Below are positions 51,545 through 60,031 of a stretch of DNA of 64,000 nt, piece after piece (positions within the stretch are counted from its first letter, which is position 1; each line of letters opens with the position of its first letter). The DNA is from Streptomyces sp. S465. Its GTDB lineage: Bacteria; Actinomycetota; Actinomycetes; Streptomycetales; Streptomycetaceae. Location of the stretch: contig NZ_CP114036.1 in assembly GCF_026898115.1 (NCBI RefSeq), positions 2,356,001 to 2,420,000 of the forward strand, written 5' to 3'. A program made the translations under genes and the position numbers. The notes below the pieces were generated by a model, which was not told the DNA's origin, did not search any database, and saw only the letters and a program-made list of their open reading frames with translations.

Positions 51545-52885
51545 CTAGCCCTGGTGCTCCTTCCAGTCCGCCTGCGCCGCGTTGAGCTCCTTCGCGACCT
51601 TGTCGCAGAAGGCCTTGGCGGTCATCTGGCCGAGCAGCACCTTCTGGAAGCTGGGCTCGTTGTCGGCCTTGCTGATGTTGTTCCAGTCCGGGAGGTAGTA
51701 CGGCAGCTGGACGACCTTGGTCCGCGGATCGTTGAGCGACTCCAGCGCGGCCTTGGTCGGCGGGGCCTCGGCGATCCAGTCGTCGTCCGCCGCGCCGACG
51801 TTGGCGGGGATCGCGCCGACGTCCTCGTTCCACAGGCTGTTCATCTCCGGGGAGGCCGCGAACTCGATGAACTTCCAGGCCGCCGCCTTGTTCTTGCTCG
51901 CCTTGAAGAGCCCGAGTCCGTCCACCGGGTTGGAGACGATGGTGCGCGCCGCTCCGGCCCGCGACGGCGGCAGCGGGATGCCCGCGATCTTGTCCTTGCC
52001 GAGCAGCCGTACGTGGTCGACATAGCTGCCGAGGTTGTGCTGGAGCATCCCGATGTCGCCCTGGTCGAACTGGGCGACCATCTTGGCGAAGTCGTTGTTG
52101 AGGTCCGCGGCGGGCGTGACCTTCTTGAAGAGCGCGACGTACTTCTCGAGCGCCGCGACGTTCTTCGGGTCGTTGAGCGTGGTCTTGTCGCCGTCCCAGA
52201 AGGACGGGATGCCGGACTGGGCGTACATCATGTCCAGCGCCTGGGCGATCGAGCCCGCACCGCCGCGCAGGGTGAAGCCGAACTTGTTGTCGCCCTTGTC
52301 GGTCAGCTCGTCGGCGGCCCGGTAGAAGTGCTCCCAGGTGTCGGGGGCCGGCAGCTTCGCCGCCTGGAACAGGTCGGTGCGGTACCAGAGGGTGCCCTGG
52401 TTGGCGGAGGTCGGGACGGAGTACAGCTCCTGGTCCGCACCGCCGGCCGCGCGGACGCTCTCGACCATGTTCTTGATCAGCTTGCCCTTGAGGGCGCTGT
52501 CGTCGATGCGGTCGGTGACGGGGTCGAGCGCGCCCTGGGCGACCAGGTTGGCCAGATAGGCGGTGCCCACGCCGCCGACGTCGGGCAGGCTGTCGCCGCC
52601 GCTCTGGATGGCGGTGTCGTACTTCGACTGCACATTGGTGATCGGGATCGGCACGTACGTGACCGTGATGTCGGGGTACTTGTCCTCGAACTTGGCGATG
52701 ATCCGCTTCCAGATCTTGGTGCGGGGGCCGCCGTTGTTGTCCCAGAAGGTGATGGTGCCCTTGCCGGAGCCCTCCTCGCCGGTGGTCGAGCCGTCGTCCC
52801 CGCAGGCGGTGGCGGTCAGGGCGAGGGTGAGGGCGGCGGTCAGGGCGGCTGCGGTGCGGGTGGCGCCGCGGGTGCGTGGGTTCAT
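51545..52885 (-). CDS. Sugar ABC transporter substrate-binding lipoprotein
   Basis: A 446-residue family 1 solute-binding protein. The lipobox LTATAC lies near residue 28. Typical marks follow: GTITFWDNNGGPRTKIWKRIIAKFEDKYPDITV, LPDVGGVGTAYLANLVAQGALDPVTD, QGTLWYRTDLFQAAKLPAPDTWEHF, and ASKNKAAAWKFIEFAASPEMN. It delivers a mono- or oligosaccharide to the two permeases encoded 3-5 kb further on, with two other genes in between. The ligand is probably a pectin-derived sugar by context. Confidence 0.92.
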   Translation of the reverse strand: MNPRTRGATRTAAALTAALTLALTATACGDDGSTTGEEGSGKGTITFWDNNGGPRTKIWKRIIAKFEDKYPDITVTYVPIPITNVQSKYDTAIQSGGDSLPDVGGVGTAYLANLVAQGALDPVTDRIDDSALKGKLIKNMVESVRAAGGADQELYSVPTSANQGTLWYRTDLFQAAKLPAPDTWEHFYRAADELTDKGDNKFGFTLRGGAGSIAQALDMMYAQSGIPSFWDGDKTTLNDPKNVAALEKYVALFKKVTPAADLNNDFAKMVAQFDQGDIGMLQHNLGSYVDHVRLLGKDKIAGIPLPPSRAGAARTIVSNPVDGLGLFKASKNKAAAWKFIEFAASPEMNSLWNEDVGAIPANVGAADDDWIAEAPPTKAALESLNDPRTKVVQLPYYLPDWNNISKADNEPSFQKVLLGQMTAKAFCDKVAKELNAAQADWKEHQG

Positions 52886-52989
52886 GGATATGCGTCCGTC
52901 TCGTCGTGGGTTTCGCTTGCGGTCACCGGTCGGCACCGGCGGCTCCGGGGCGCGTCCGCTCCTGCGGCGGTGGCTCCTACGGCGGTGGC

Positions 52990-53949
52990 TCATACGGCGG
53001 CCCCCTTGTCGGAGAGCTGCCCCGCGATCCGGGCGGCGGCGGGGCGGTCCAGACGGCCGTCGGCGACGGCGGTGACGATGCGCCGGGTGACGGTGTCGGC
53101 GGGGGCGATCGGCAGCGGCCGCTCCCAGGCGAGGGCCGAGCCCACCCCCGGGTGCTCCCCGGTGCGCACGCACCAGGGGTCGGCCCGGGTGTCGCCGGTC
53201 GCTCCGGCGAAGACCAGCGTCCAGTCGTCGGTGGCCAGCGCCAGCCAGTCCGCTGGCCGTCCGTGCACCGCCGCCTCGCCCTCGCCGTCGGCGCTGAAGA
53301 CGTGCGCGGGCTCGGGACGCCTCGGGAGGGGCCAGCAGAAGCCGCCCGCGTGGCCGGTGGCGCCGATGCCGATCTCCCGGCCGGTCACATTGGTGAGGGC
53401 GGAGGTGAAGTCCAGTGCCCAGCACCCCGTGCCGAGGGCCCGTACGGCCACCGTGCGGCGCTCCAGCAGCAGTTGCCGCCCCCCGGCCGTCCACGACAGC
53501 TCCTCCACGAACCCGTCGGGGTCGCGCAGCAGCCAGCTGAGATGGCGCTGGCTTCCCTGGTGGTCCAGCCGGCCCGGACCGCCCCGGAAGTCCCGTCCCG
53601 CCACCTCCGGGACGGCCATGGACACGCCCAGGTGCGCCGGATGTTCGGCGGGCCGCAGCCCGGTGACGGTGGCGCCGCCCAGGGTGCGCACGGGGTGCAG
53701 ATACGGGCGTGGCGCGAGCATGCCGGGCAGCTGGGGGCGGTGCACGTACGACCCGACGATCCGGCCCTCATGGCGCAGCACGGTGCAGGGGGGACGGCGG
53801 GTGAGGGACGGGGTCAGCGCGTTGGAGGAGGTCAGCCGATTGGAGGGGGTCAGCCGGTTGGGCGGGGTCAGCGGGTTGGGGGTCAGCCGGTTGGGCGGGG
53901 TCAGCGGGTTGGGCGGGGTCAGCGGGTTCGAGGGGGTCAGAGGTGTCAT
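52990..53949 (-). CDS. DUF6807 (PmoA-like) family protein
   Basis: A 319-residue protein from ATG 53949, overlapping the Gfo/Idh stop (ATGA). The first 50 residues are an LTPPNRLTP-type repeat unlikely to fold. The remainder matches the DUF6807 family: RPYLHPVRTLGGATVTGLRP, EHPAHLGVSMAVPEVAGRDFRGG, DGFVEELSWTAGGRQLLLERRTV and GFCWPLPRR. The family is common in sugar operons beside Gfo/Idh oxidoreductases, but its reaction is not established. The repeat is probably an extension at the 5' end, or a start misassigned upstream. Confidence 0.8.
   Translation of the reverse strand: MTPLTPSNPLTPPNPLTPPNRLTPNPLTPPNRLTPSNRLTSSNALTPSLTRRPPCTVLRHEGRIVGSYVHRPQLPGMLAPRPYLHPVRTLGGATVTGLRPAEHPAHLGVSMAVPEVAGRDFRGGPGRLDHQGSQRHLSWLLRDPDGFVEELSWTAGGRQLLLERRTVAVRALGTGCWALDFTSALTNVTGREIGIGATGHAGGFCWPLPRRPEPAHVFSADGEGEAAVHGRPADWLALATDDWTLVFAGATGDTRADPWCVRTGEHPGVGSALAWERPLPIAPADTVTRRIVTAVADGRLDRPAAARIAGQLSDKGAAV
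53817..53945. repeat. 18-bp tandem repeats at the 5' end of the DUF6807 gene
   Basis: About seven imperfect copies of GGGTTGGGCGGGGTCAGC (minus-strand NPLTPP/NRLTPP units), one shortened by 3 bp, follow the start codon. All changes keep the frame. Confidence 0.88.
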
Positions 53950-55160
53950 GGGTGCGGGACCTCCGCGGGGGGTGCGGCCCAGGGGGCGCGCAGTTCCGAG
54001 TACAGGGCGAGGCGCTCGGCGCCGGCGGTGACCAGTCGGTCGATGCCGGTCACCACGCGCCGCTTGGCGGCCCGCGCGGTGACGCCCGCACCGGGCTCGG
54101 TGCGCCAGGCGTCCGCGGGCAGCGGGACCGGTGCGGGGGCGGTCCGGACCGCCTCGACGACACGCATGAACGCGCCGGTGCGGTCCGGTGGGACGAGCAG
54201 TTCGGTGCCGTCGCGCAGATGCGCGACCAGGTTGTCCAGCAGGTCGGTGCGCGCGTGGTCGGTGGTCTCGGGCGGCGCTCCGTCGCGTTCGACGCGGACC
54301 CGGTCCAGCTTGTACCAGAAGGTGATCCGGCCCCGGTCGCCGTGGACGGTCACATACGGTTCACCGGGCTCCTCCGCGCACAGGGTGACGGCGGCGGCGA
54401 TCGTGGTGCCGCCGGTGGTACGGACGCGTACGCAGGAGGTGTCGTCGGCCTCGATGGCGTTGGCCCGGTACAGCTCCAGCTCGATACCGGCCACGTCCTC
54501 GGCCCGGTCGGCGCCGCCGAGGCTCAGGGCGGTGGCGACGGCGTGGGCGAGGGGGTTGGTGAGGACCCCGTCGACGACGTCACGGCCGTCGAGGGTGCGG
54601 TGTCCGGCCCAGGGGGCGCGGGTGTAGTAGTCCTCGTCGCGGGCCCACGCCCCGGCCGCGCCGATGCCGCGGATCGCCCCTATGCGGCCGTCGGACACGA
54701 GTTTCCGGATGGCGGGCAGGGCCTGGGAGCCGAGCGACTGGAAGCCGATCTGGCAGGCGGTGCCGTACCGGCGCAGCCCTTCGCTCAACCGGGTGAATGC
54801 GGCGTACGAGGGTGTGGGCGGCTTCTCCAGCAGAAGGTGCGCACCGCGCTCGGCGGCGGCGAGGGCGAGGTCGGCGTGGGTGTGGATCGGTGTGCAGATG
54901 ACGGCGATCCGGGCGCCGGTCCGGGCCAGAAGTGCGGGCAGGTCGGCGGATTGCTCGGGCTCGCCGAGCCCGTCGCCCAGCTCCGCCGCCGTGAGGGGAC
55001 GGAGTTCGCACACTCCGGCGAGCCGGACCTTCCGCTCGGCGGTCAGCCGGCGGATGTTGTCCAGGTGCCAGCGCCCGTGGCCGCGGGCGCCCGCGAGGAC
55101 GACGGGTATCGGTTCCTCGGCCGGTGCCTTCCCGCGGCTTTCGGGGTGCGCCATGTCCAT
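53946..55160 (-). CDS. Gfo/Idh/MocA family oxidoreductase
   Basis: A 404-residue protein from ATG 55160, chosen because AAGGAGGT sits 7 bases upstream. The N-terminal Rossmann domain begins IPVVLAGARGHGRWHLDNIRRL; conserved LLLEKPPTPSYAAF carries the Lys and Pro pair, with QIGFQSLGSQALPAIRKL and GVLTNPLAHAV typical of sugar-acid or inositol dehydrogenases. It probably oxidises or reduces a sugar in the pectin pathway. It precedes the DUF6807 gene with a 4-base overlap. Confidence 0.9.
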   Translation of the reverse strand: MDMAHPESRGKAPAEEPIPVVLAGARGHGRWHLDNIRRLTAERKVRLAGVCELRPLTAAELGDGLGEPEQSADLPALLARTGARIAVICTPIHTHADLALAAAERGAHLLLEKPPTPSYAAFTRLSEGLRRYGTACQIGFQSLGSQALPAIRKLVSDGRIGAIRGIGAAGAWARDEDYYTRAPWAGHRTLDGRDVVDGVLTNPLAHAVATALSLGGADRAEDVAGIELELYRANAIEADDTSCVRVRTTGGTTIAAAVTLCAEEPGEPYVTVHGDRGRITFWYKLDRVRVERDGAPPETTDHARTDLLDNLVAHLRDGTELLVPPDRTGAFMRVVEAVRTAPAPVPLPADAWRTEPGAGVTARAAKRRVVTGIDRLVTAGAERLALYSELRAPWAAPPAEVPHP

Positions 55161-55177
55161 GCTCGGACCTCCTTGCT

Positions 55178-55189
55178 CGTTCACGAACG
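55178..55189. promoter_or_regulatory. Candidate operator CGTTCACGAACG upstream of the Gfo/Idh gene
   Basis: A CGTTC-nn-GAACG inverted repeat immediately upstream of the Gfo/Idh ribosome-binding site. An 11-of-12 relative (reverse orientation) occurs at 63112-63123 in the KdgD/uronate-dehydrogenase divergent region. Confidence 0.4.
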
Positions 55190-55256
55190 GTTGTGCCGCT
55201 GACCAGGTGCGTCGGCTCCGGCCGGCTGTTGACCGGCCGGCTCCCGACCGGGTCGG

Positions 55257-56156
55257 TCAGCCCTTGACCGCCCCCGCGCTGAAGCCGGTGATCAGCCACT
55301 TCTGGATGAAGGCGAAGACGATGACGACCGGCACCGCGGCGATCACCCCGCCCGCCGCGAGCGCGCCCAGATCGACGCTGTCGGCGCCGATGAGGGTGTT
55401 GAGGCCGACCGGGATGGTCTGCCTGTCCTGGGAGCTGAGGAACATCAGCGCGAACAGGAAGTGGTTCCAGCTGTGCACGAAGGCGAAGGAGCCGACCGCG
55501 ATCAGCCCGGGGCGCAGCAGCGGCAGCACCACCGCGCAGAAGGCCCGGAAGCGGCCGCAGCCGTCCACCCACGCCTGCTCCTCCAGCGACACCGGCACGT
55601 TCCTGATGAAGCCGCTGATGAGGATGATCGACAGGGGCAGCTGGAAGACCGTCTCCGCGATGACCACGCTCCCCAGCGAGTTGATCATCTGGAGGTTCTT
55701 GAAGATCTCGAAGAGCGGCACCAGCATCAGCGCGCCCGGGATGAACTGCGAGGCCAGCAGCGCCAGCATGAAGCCCTTCTTGGCCCGGAAGTCGAAGCGG
55801 GCCAGGGCATAGCCGCCGGCCAGCGCGACCGCCGTCGTCATCACCAGCGAGGCGACACCGACGATCATGCTGTTCTGGAAGAAGATCCCGAAGCTGCGCT
55901 CGTTCCACACCTTCTGGAAGTGCTCACCCGTGACCGGCCAGGGCACCAGCGCGTTCGAGCCCGCGGGGCGCAGCGCGAACAGCAGCATCCAGTAGAAGGG
56001 GACGAGGGTGAACAGCAGGTACAGGCACAGCGGCAGATAGATCTGCCAGCGCGGTACGCCCTGGTCGAGCCCGCGCCGACGCTTCGCGCGGGCGGCGGGC
56101 GGCGGGGCGGCCGTGGGGGCGGGCAGGGTGCCCTGCTCGGCGAGTGCGGTGGTCAC
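55257..56156 (-). CDS. Carbohydrate ABC transporter permease (MalG-like)
   Basis: A 299-residue protein from GTG 56156, overlapping the upstream permease stop by 4 bases (GTGA). Six membrane helices are visible after a Pro/Ala-rich N terminus. The EAA loop reads EEQAWVDGCGRFRAFCAVVLPLLRPGL, contacting the ATPase. FAFVHSWNHFLFALMFL is typical of MalG-type subunits. No ATPase is encoded nearby, as usual in streptomycetes, where a shared MsmK-type ATPase serves many importers. Confidence 0.93.
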   Translation of the reverse strand: MTTALAEQGTLPAPTAAPPPAARAKRRRGLDQGVPRWQIYLPLCLYLLFTLVPFYWMLLFALRPAGSNALVPWPVTGEHFQKVWNERSFGIFFQNSMIVGVASLVMTTAVALAGGYALARFDFRAKKGFMLALLASQFIPGALMLVPLFEIFKNLQMINSLGSVVIAETVFQLPLSIILISGFIRNVPVSLEEQAWVDGCGRFRAFCAVVLPLLRPGLIAVGSFAFVHSWNHFLFALMFLSSQDRQTIPVGLNTLIGADSVDLGALAAGGVIAAVPVVIVFAFIQKWLITGFSAGAVKG

Positions 56157-57079
56157 GTGGGGTCGCCTCCGAACTTGCTCAGGCGCAGATAGAGGATCGA
56201 GCAGAAGAGGAGGATCACGAAGGCGACGGTGGTCAGCGCGGAGGCGTAGCCGAAGTCATGGCCGTTGATCCCGGTGTTGGCGACGTACAGCGGAAGGGTG
56301 GTGGTCTGCCCGGCCGGTCCGCCGCCGGTGAGGGTGTAGAGCAGATCGACGTTGTTGAACTCCCACACCCCGCGCAGCAGCGTGGACAGGATGATCGCGT
56401 CCTTGAGGTGCGGCAGGGTGATGTGGAAGAACCGCCGCGCCCGGCCCGCGCCGTCGACCGAGGCCGCCTCGTACAGGTCCCCCGGGATGGACTGGAGGTC
56501 GGCGAGGATGAGGATCGCGAAGAACGGGACGCCGCGCCAGAGTTCGGCGACCACGGCGGCCCAGAAGACGGTCCCGGTGTCGGAGAGCACCGAGGTGCCG
56601 TAGGTGCCGATCCCGGCGTCCGCGAGATAGCGGCTGATGCCGGTCGAGGGGTTGTAGAGCAGCATCCAGATGGTGGTGGTCAGCACCCCGGACACGGCCC
56701 AGGGCGAGAAGACCAGGGCGCGGGCGAGGCCGCGGCCCAGGAAGGTCTGGTTGACCAGCAGGGCGAGCGCGAGGCCGAGCAGGAGTTGCAGCAGCACCTC
56801 GGTGACGACCCATTTGCCGCTGAAGACGAGGGTGTCCCAGAACTGCGGATCGTCGGTGAAAATGCGGGTGAAGTTCGCGAAGCCGGCCCAGCCGTTCCGC
56901 CAGGGCTTGGTGACGTTGTAGTGCTGGAGGCTGTAGTAGAGGACGCTGAGCATCGGATAGGCGATGAAGCCCAGCATCAGCAGCCCGGCGGGGGCGATCA
57001 GCAGATACGGGAGGCGGCGGGGCGGTCCTCCGGTACGGCGCCGGGTGACCCGGGGTGGTTTCGCCACGGCGTCGGCCAT
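56153..57079 (-). CDS. Sugar ABC transporter permease (MalF-like)
   Basis: A 308-residue integral membrane protein from ATG 57079, with GGAGAAG upstream. Helices begin LPYLLIAPAGLLMLGFIAYPMLSV, and the EAA loop is DLYEAASVDGAGRARRFFHITLPHL. FSPWAVSGVLTTTIWMLLYNP is typical. It heads the transporter half of the operon; upstream lies a 190-bp region with LacI- and IclR-type sites. Confidence 0.93.
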   Translation of the reverse strand: MADAVAKPPRVTRRRTGGPPRRLPYLLIAPAGLLMLGFIAYPMLSVLYYSLQHYNVTKPWRNGWAGFANFTRIFTDDPQFWDTLVFSGKWVVTEVLLQLLLGLALALLVNQTFLGRGLARALVFSPWAVSGVLTTTIWMLLYNPSTGISRYLADAGIGTYGTSVLSDTGTVFWAAVVAELWRGVPFFAILILADLQSIPGDLYEAASVDGAGRARRFFHITLPHLKDAIILSTLLRGVWEFNNVDLLYTLTGGGPAGQTTTLPLYVANTGINGHDFGYASALTTVAFVILLFCSILYLRLSKFGGDPT

Positions 57080-57099
57080 GACTGCTTCTCCGTTCTCAG

Positions 57100-57162
57100 A
57101 GGTGCACGGGCGGGTCTCACAGGTGCACGAGCGGGTCTTACAGGTGTACGAGCGGGCGGGTG
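57100..57162. repeat. 21-bp tandem repeat, three copies, upstream of the transporter
   Basis: [25 protein letters not shown] units at 57100-57120, 57121-57141 and 57142-57162, the last one diverged, lie between the permease start and two AAGCGCTT palindromes. They are in the 5' leader of the transporter transcript. Confidence 0.85.
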
Positions 57163-57184
57163 AAGCGCTTGCTGTGAAGCGCTT
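57163..57184. promoter_or_regulatory. Tandem LacI-type palindromes
   Basis: Two AAGCGCTT palindromes (57163-57170 and 57177-57184) in the context GAAGCGCTTGC and GAAGCGCTTAC, 14 bp apart, upstream of the sugar transporter. This resembles LacI-family operators for sugar ABC operons. No LacI gene lies in the window. Confidence 0.6.
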
Positions 57185-57194
57185 ACCGAATAGC

Positions 57195-57210
57195 GTTCGA
57201 TATGACGAAC
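57195..57210. promoter_or_regulatory. Candidate IclR-family operator (copy 2)
   Basis: GTTCGATATGACGAAC, matching 14 of 16 bases of the site at 44792 between the ALDH and IclR genes. It adjoins the LacI-type palindromes, 116 bases upstream of the permease start. Confidence 0.6.
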
Positions 57211-57266
57211 AAACCGTGTGCTGATGGATGCGGGCTGATGGATACGGGCTGCTCAGAGGGTGTGCG

Positions 57267-59054
57267 TCAGCCCGCGTAGGGTTCGGGGACCGCCCCTGGG
57301 CGGGCCAGGAAGCGGAAGTCGCATCCGGTGTCGGCCTGGGTCATCTGCTCCTGGTAGAGCGCGCCGTAGCCGCGTTCGTAGCGGGGCGGCGGAGCCGTCC
57401 ACCGCGCCCGGCGCCGCTCCAGTTCGGCGTCGTCCACCTCCAGCCGCAGCGTCCGCGCCGCGACATCGAGGGTGATCGGATCGCCGTCGCGGACCAGGGC
57501 GAGCGGGCCGCCCACGTACGACTCCGGCGCGATGTGCAGCACACAGGCCCCGTAGCTGGTGCCGCTCATCCGGGCGTCGGAGATCCGCACCATGTCCCGC
57601 ACCCCCCGCTTCAGCAGATGGTCGGGGATCGGCAGCATCCCGTACTCGGGCATCCCGGGGCCGCCGAGCGGGCCGGCGTTGCGCAGCACCAGCACGCTGT
57701 CCTCGGTGATGCCGAGGCCGGGGTCGTTGATGGTGGCCTGCATCGCCCGGTAGTCGTCGAAGACCACGGCCGGCCCGGTGTGCTTCAGCAGCCGGGGCTC
57801 GGCCGCGATGTGCTTGATGACCGCGCCGTCGGGGCACAGGTTGCCGCGCAGCACCGCCACCCCGCCCTCCTCGGCCAGCGGGTTGTCACGCTCCCGGATC
57901 ACCTCGGAGTTGTGCACCAGGGCGCCGTCCAGCTGTTCGCGCAGCGTGGTGTGGGCGATGGTGGGGCGGTCCAGGTGCAGGATGTCGGTCAGCCGGGAGA
58001 GGAAGCCGGGCAGCCCTCCCGCGAAGTGGAAGTCCTCCATCAGGTACCGGCCGCCGGGCCGCAGATCGGCCAGCACGGGGACGGTACGGGCGATCCGGTC
58101 GAAGTCGTCGAGGGTGAGCCGCACCCGGGACCGGCCCGCCATGGCGATGAGATGGATCACCGCGTTGGTGGAGCCGCCGAGGGCGAGCACGGTCGCGACC
58201 GCGTCCTCGTACGCCTCCCGGGTGAGGATCTCCGAGAGCCTGAGGTCCTGCCAGACCAGCTCGACGGCGCGCAGTCCGGCGGCGGCGGCCATCCGGTCGT
58301 GCCCGGAGTCCACGGCCGGGATGGACGAGGCGCCGGGCACGGTCACGCCCAGCACCTCGGCGGCGGCCGTCAGCGTGGAGGCGGTGCCCATCGTCATGCA
58401 GTGACCGGGTGAGCGGGCCAGTCCGCGCTCCAGTTCGGACATCTCGCAGTCGCCGATCAGCCCGGCCCGCTTGTCGTCCCAGTACTTCCACATGTCGGTG
58501 CCCGAGCCCAGCACCTCGTTGCGCCAGTGCCCCGGCAGCATCGGCCCGGCCGGGACGAAGACCGCCGGCAGGTCGGCGCTGGCCGCGCCCATCAGCAGCG
58601 CCGGGGTGGACTTGTCACAGCCGCCCAGCAGCACGACGCCGTCGACCGGATAGGAGCGGCACAGCTCCTCGGTCTCCATGGCGAGGAGGTTGCGGTAGAG
58701 CATGGGGGTGGGCTTCTGGAAGGTCTCGGAGAGCGTGGAGACCGGGAACTCCAGGGGGAAACCGCCCGCCTGCCAGACGCCGCGCTTGACCGCCTGGGCG
58801 CGGTCGCGCAGATGCACATGGCAGGGGTTGATGTCGCTCCAGGTGTTGAGGATCGCGATGACCGGTTTGCCCAGGTGCTCCTCGGGGAGGTAGCCGAGCT
58901 GGCGGGTGCGGGCGCGGTGGCTGAAGGAGCGCAGGCCCTCGGTGCCGTACCACTGGTGGCTGCGCAGCTCCTCGGGCCGTCTGCGTCTCCTGACCGGGGC
59001 GCTTGCACCGGTCCCGGCCGGGGAACCCGTACCCGTCCCGACCGGGGTGCTCAT
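57267..59054 (-). CDS. IlvD/Edd family dehydratase (sugar-acid dehydratase)
   Basis: A 595-residue iron-sulfur dehydratase. Marks: PVIAILNTWSDINPCHVHLRDRAQ, GGCDKSTPALLMGAASADLP, GDCEMSELERGLARSPGHCMTMGTAST (Fe-S Cys ligands), ALGGSTNAVIHLIAM and NLCPDGAVIK, then SDARMSGTSYGACVLHIAPE. Family members dehydrate aldonic acids such as L-arabinonate or xylonate to 2-keto-3-deoxy acids. Followed by a DapA-type gene with a 4-base overlap. Pentonate or rhamnonate is a plausible substrate. Confidence 0.9.
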   Translation of the reverse strand: MSTPVGTGTGSPAGTGASAPVRRRRRPEELRSHQWYGTEGLRSFSHRARTRQLGYLPEEHLGKPVIAILNTWSDINPCHVHLRDRAQAVKRGVWQAGGFPLEFPVSTLSETFQKPTPMLYRNLLAMETEELCRSYPVDGVVLLGGCDKSTPALLMGAASADLPAVFVPAGPMLPGHWRNEVLGSGTDMWKYWDDKRAGLIGDCEMSELERGLARSPGHCMTMGTASTLTAAAEVLGVTVPGASSIPAVDSGHDRMAAAAGLRAVELVWQDLRLSEILTREAYEDAVATVLALGGSTNAVIHLIAMAGRSRVRLTLDDFDRIARTVPVLADLRPGGRYLMEDFHFAGGLPGFLSRLTDILHLDRPTIAHTTLREQLDGALVHNSEVIRERDNPLAEEGGVAVLRGNLCPDGAVIKHIAAEPRLLKHTGPAVVFDDYRAMQATINDPGLGITEDSVLVLRNAGPLGGPGMPEYGMLPIPDHLLKRGVRDMVRISDARMSGTSYGACVLHIAPESYVGGPLALVRDGDPITLDVAARTLRLEVDDAELERRRARWTAPPPRYERGYGALYQEQMTQADTGCDFRFLARPGAVPEPYAG

Positions 59055-59953
59055 ACCGACCACCCTTCGACGATCGCGGCGACCTCCGCGCGCCGGGCTT
59101 CGGGCAGCGGCTTGCTCGGGGGGCGGACGTCGCGCCGGCACAGGCCCATGGCAGCAAGCGCTTCCTTGACGACCGTGACGTTGTTGGCGGACTGCCGCTC
59201 GGCCCTGAGGTCCTCGAACCGCCGGACCTGTTCCCACACCTTCATCGCGCCCGGATAGTCCCCCGCGCGCAGCGCCCCCAGCATGTCGAGCGAGAGGGTG
59301 GGGGCCACGTTGACCAGGCCCGAGGTGAAGCCGGTGGCGCCGACCGCCCAGTACGAGGGCGCGTACAGCTCGGCGAGCCCGGCCACCCAGACGAACCGGT
59401 CCAGCCCGGCCTCGCGCGCCACCGCGGCGAAGCGGGTGGCGTCGTGGACCGCGTACTTGAGCCCGATGACATTGGGGCACTCCTCGCCGAGCCGGGCGAT
59501 GGCCGCGCCCTCGATCAGCGGATTGCGCAGGTACGGCACCACGCCCAGCTCGGGGACGGCCTCGGCGATGGTGCGGTGGTAGTCGATCCAGCCGTCCTGG
59601 GCGACGTAGGGGTGCACCGGCTGATGGACCATCACCATGTCGGCGCCGGCCGCGCGGGCATGGCGGGCGGCCTCGACCGCGGTGGCCGCGTCATGGCCGA
59701 CGCCGACCAGGACGGCGGCCCGGCCGGCGGCCTCCTCGACGGCCAGCTCCGTGACCAGCCGGCGCTCGTCGAGGGTGAGGGCGTAGAACTCCCCGGTGTT
59801 GCCGTTCGGGGTGACGGCCTTGACCCCGCCGTCGAGGAGCCGGCGGAGCAGGGCGCGGTAGGCGGTGCGGTCCACCGCGCCCTCGGCGTCGTACGGAGTC
59901 ACCGGGATCGCCACGACGTCCGCGAGCGCCGTCCTCAGCGGTGAGTAGTCCAT
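59051..59953 (-). CDS. Dihydrodipicolinate synthase/N-acetylneuraminate lyase family protein
   Basis: A 300-residue (beta/alpha)8 Schiff-base enzyme. Pyruvate-binding TPNGNTGEFYALTLDERRLV matches the family GxxGE loop; a Tyr is in VPYLRNP and the catalytic Lys in NVIGLKYAVHDATRF. Paired with the IlvD/Edd dehydratase it probably cleaves or dehydrates a 2-keto-3-deoxy sugar acid. ATG 59953 is preceded by AAAGGG; an earlier in-frame start is weaker. Confidence 0.9.
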   Translation of the reverse strand: MDYSPLRTALADVVAIPVTPYDAEGAVDRTAYRALLRRLLDGGVKAVTPNGNTGEFYALTLDERRLVTELAVEEAAGRAAVLVGVGHDAATAVEAARHARAAGADMVMVHQPVHPYVAQDGWIDYHRTIAEAVPELGVVPYLRNPLIEGAAIARLGEECPNVIGLKYAVHDATRFAAVAREAGLDRFVWVAGLAELYAPSYWAVGATGFTSGLVNVAPTLSLDMLGALRAGDYPGAMKVWEQVRRFEDLRAERQSANNVTVVKEALAAMGLCRRDVRPPSKPLPEARRAEVAAIVEGWSV

Positions 59954-60031
59954 ACGAACCCTTTCTCTCGATGTCGGCATCGGGCGGGCTGTTCGGATGG
60001 TGCTGGGGCCGGCGGCCTGGGCCGCCGGGTG

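Noticed and set aside
59156..59163. Third AAGCGCTT LacI-type palindrome
   Set aside because: It lies inside the coding sequence of the DapA-type gene and is explained by codons (KEALAA region), without the flanks seen at 57163.
57253..59480. Longer N terminus for the IlvD/Edd dehydratase, starting beyond 59054
   Set aside because: The extension would overlap the DapA-type gene by over 400 bases; ATG 59054 gives the normal 4-base overlap and family length.
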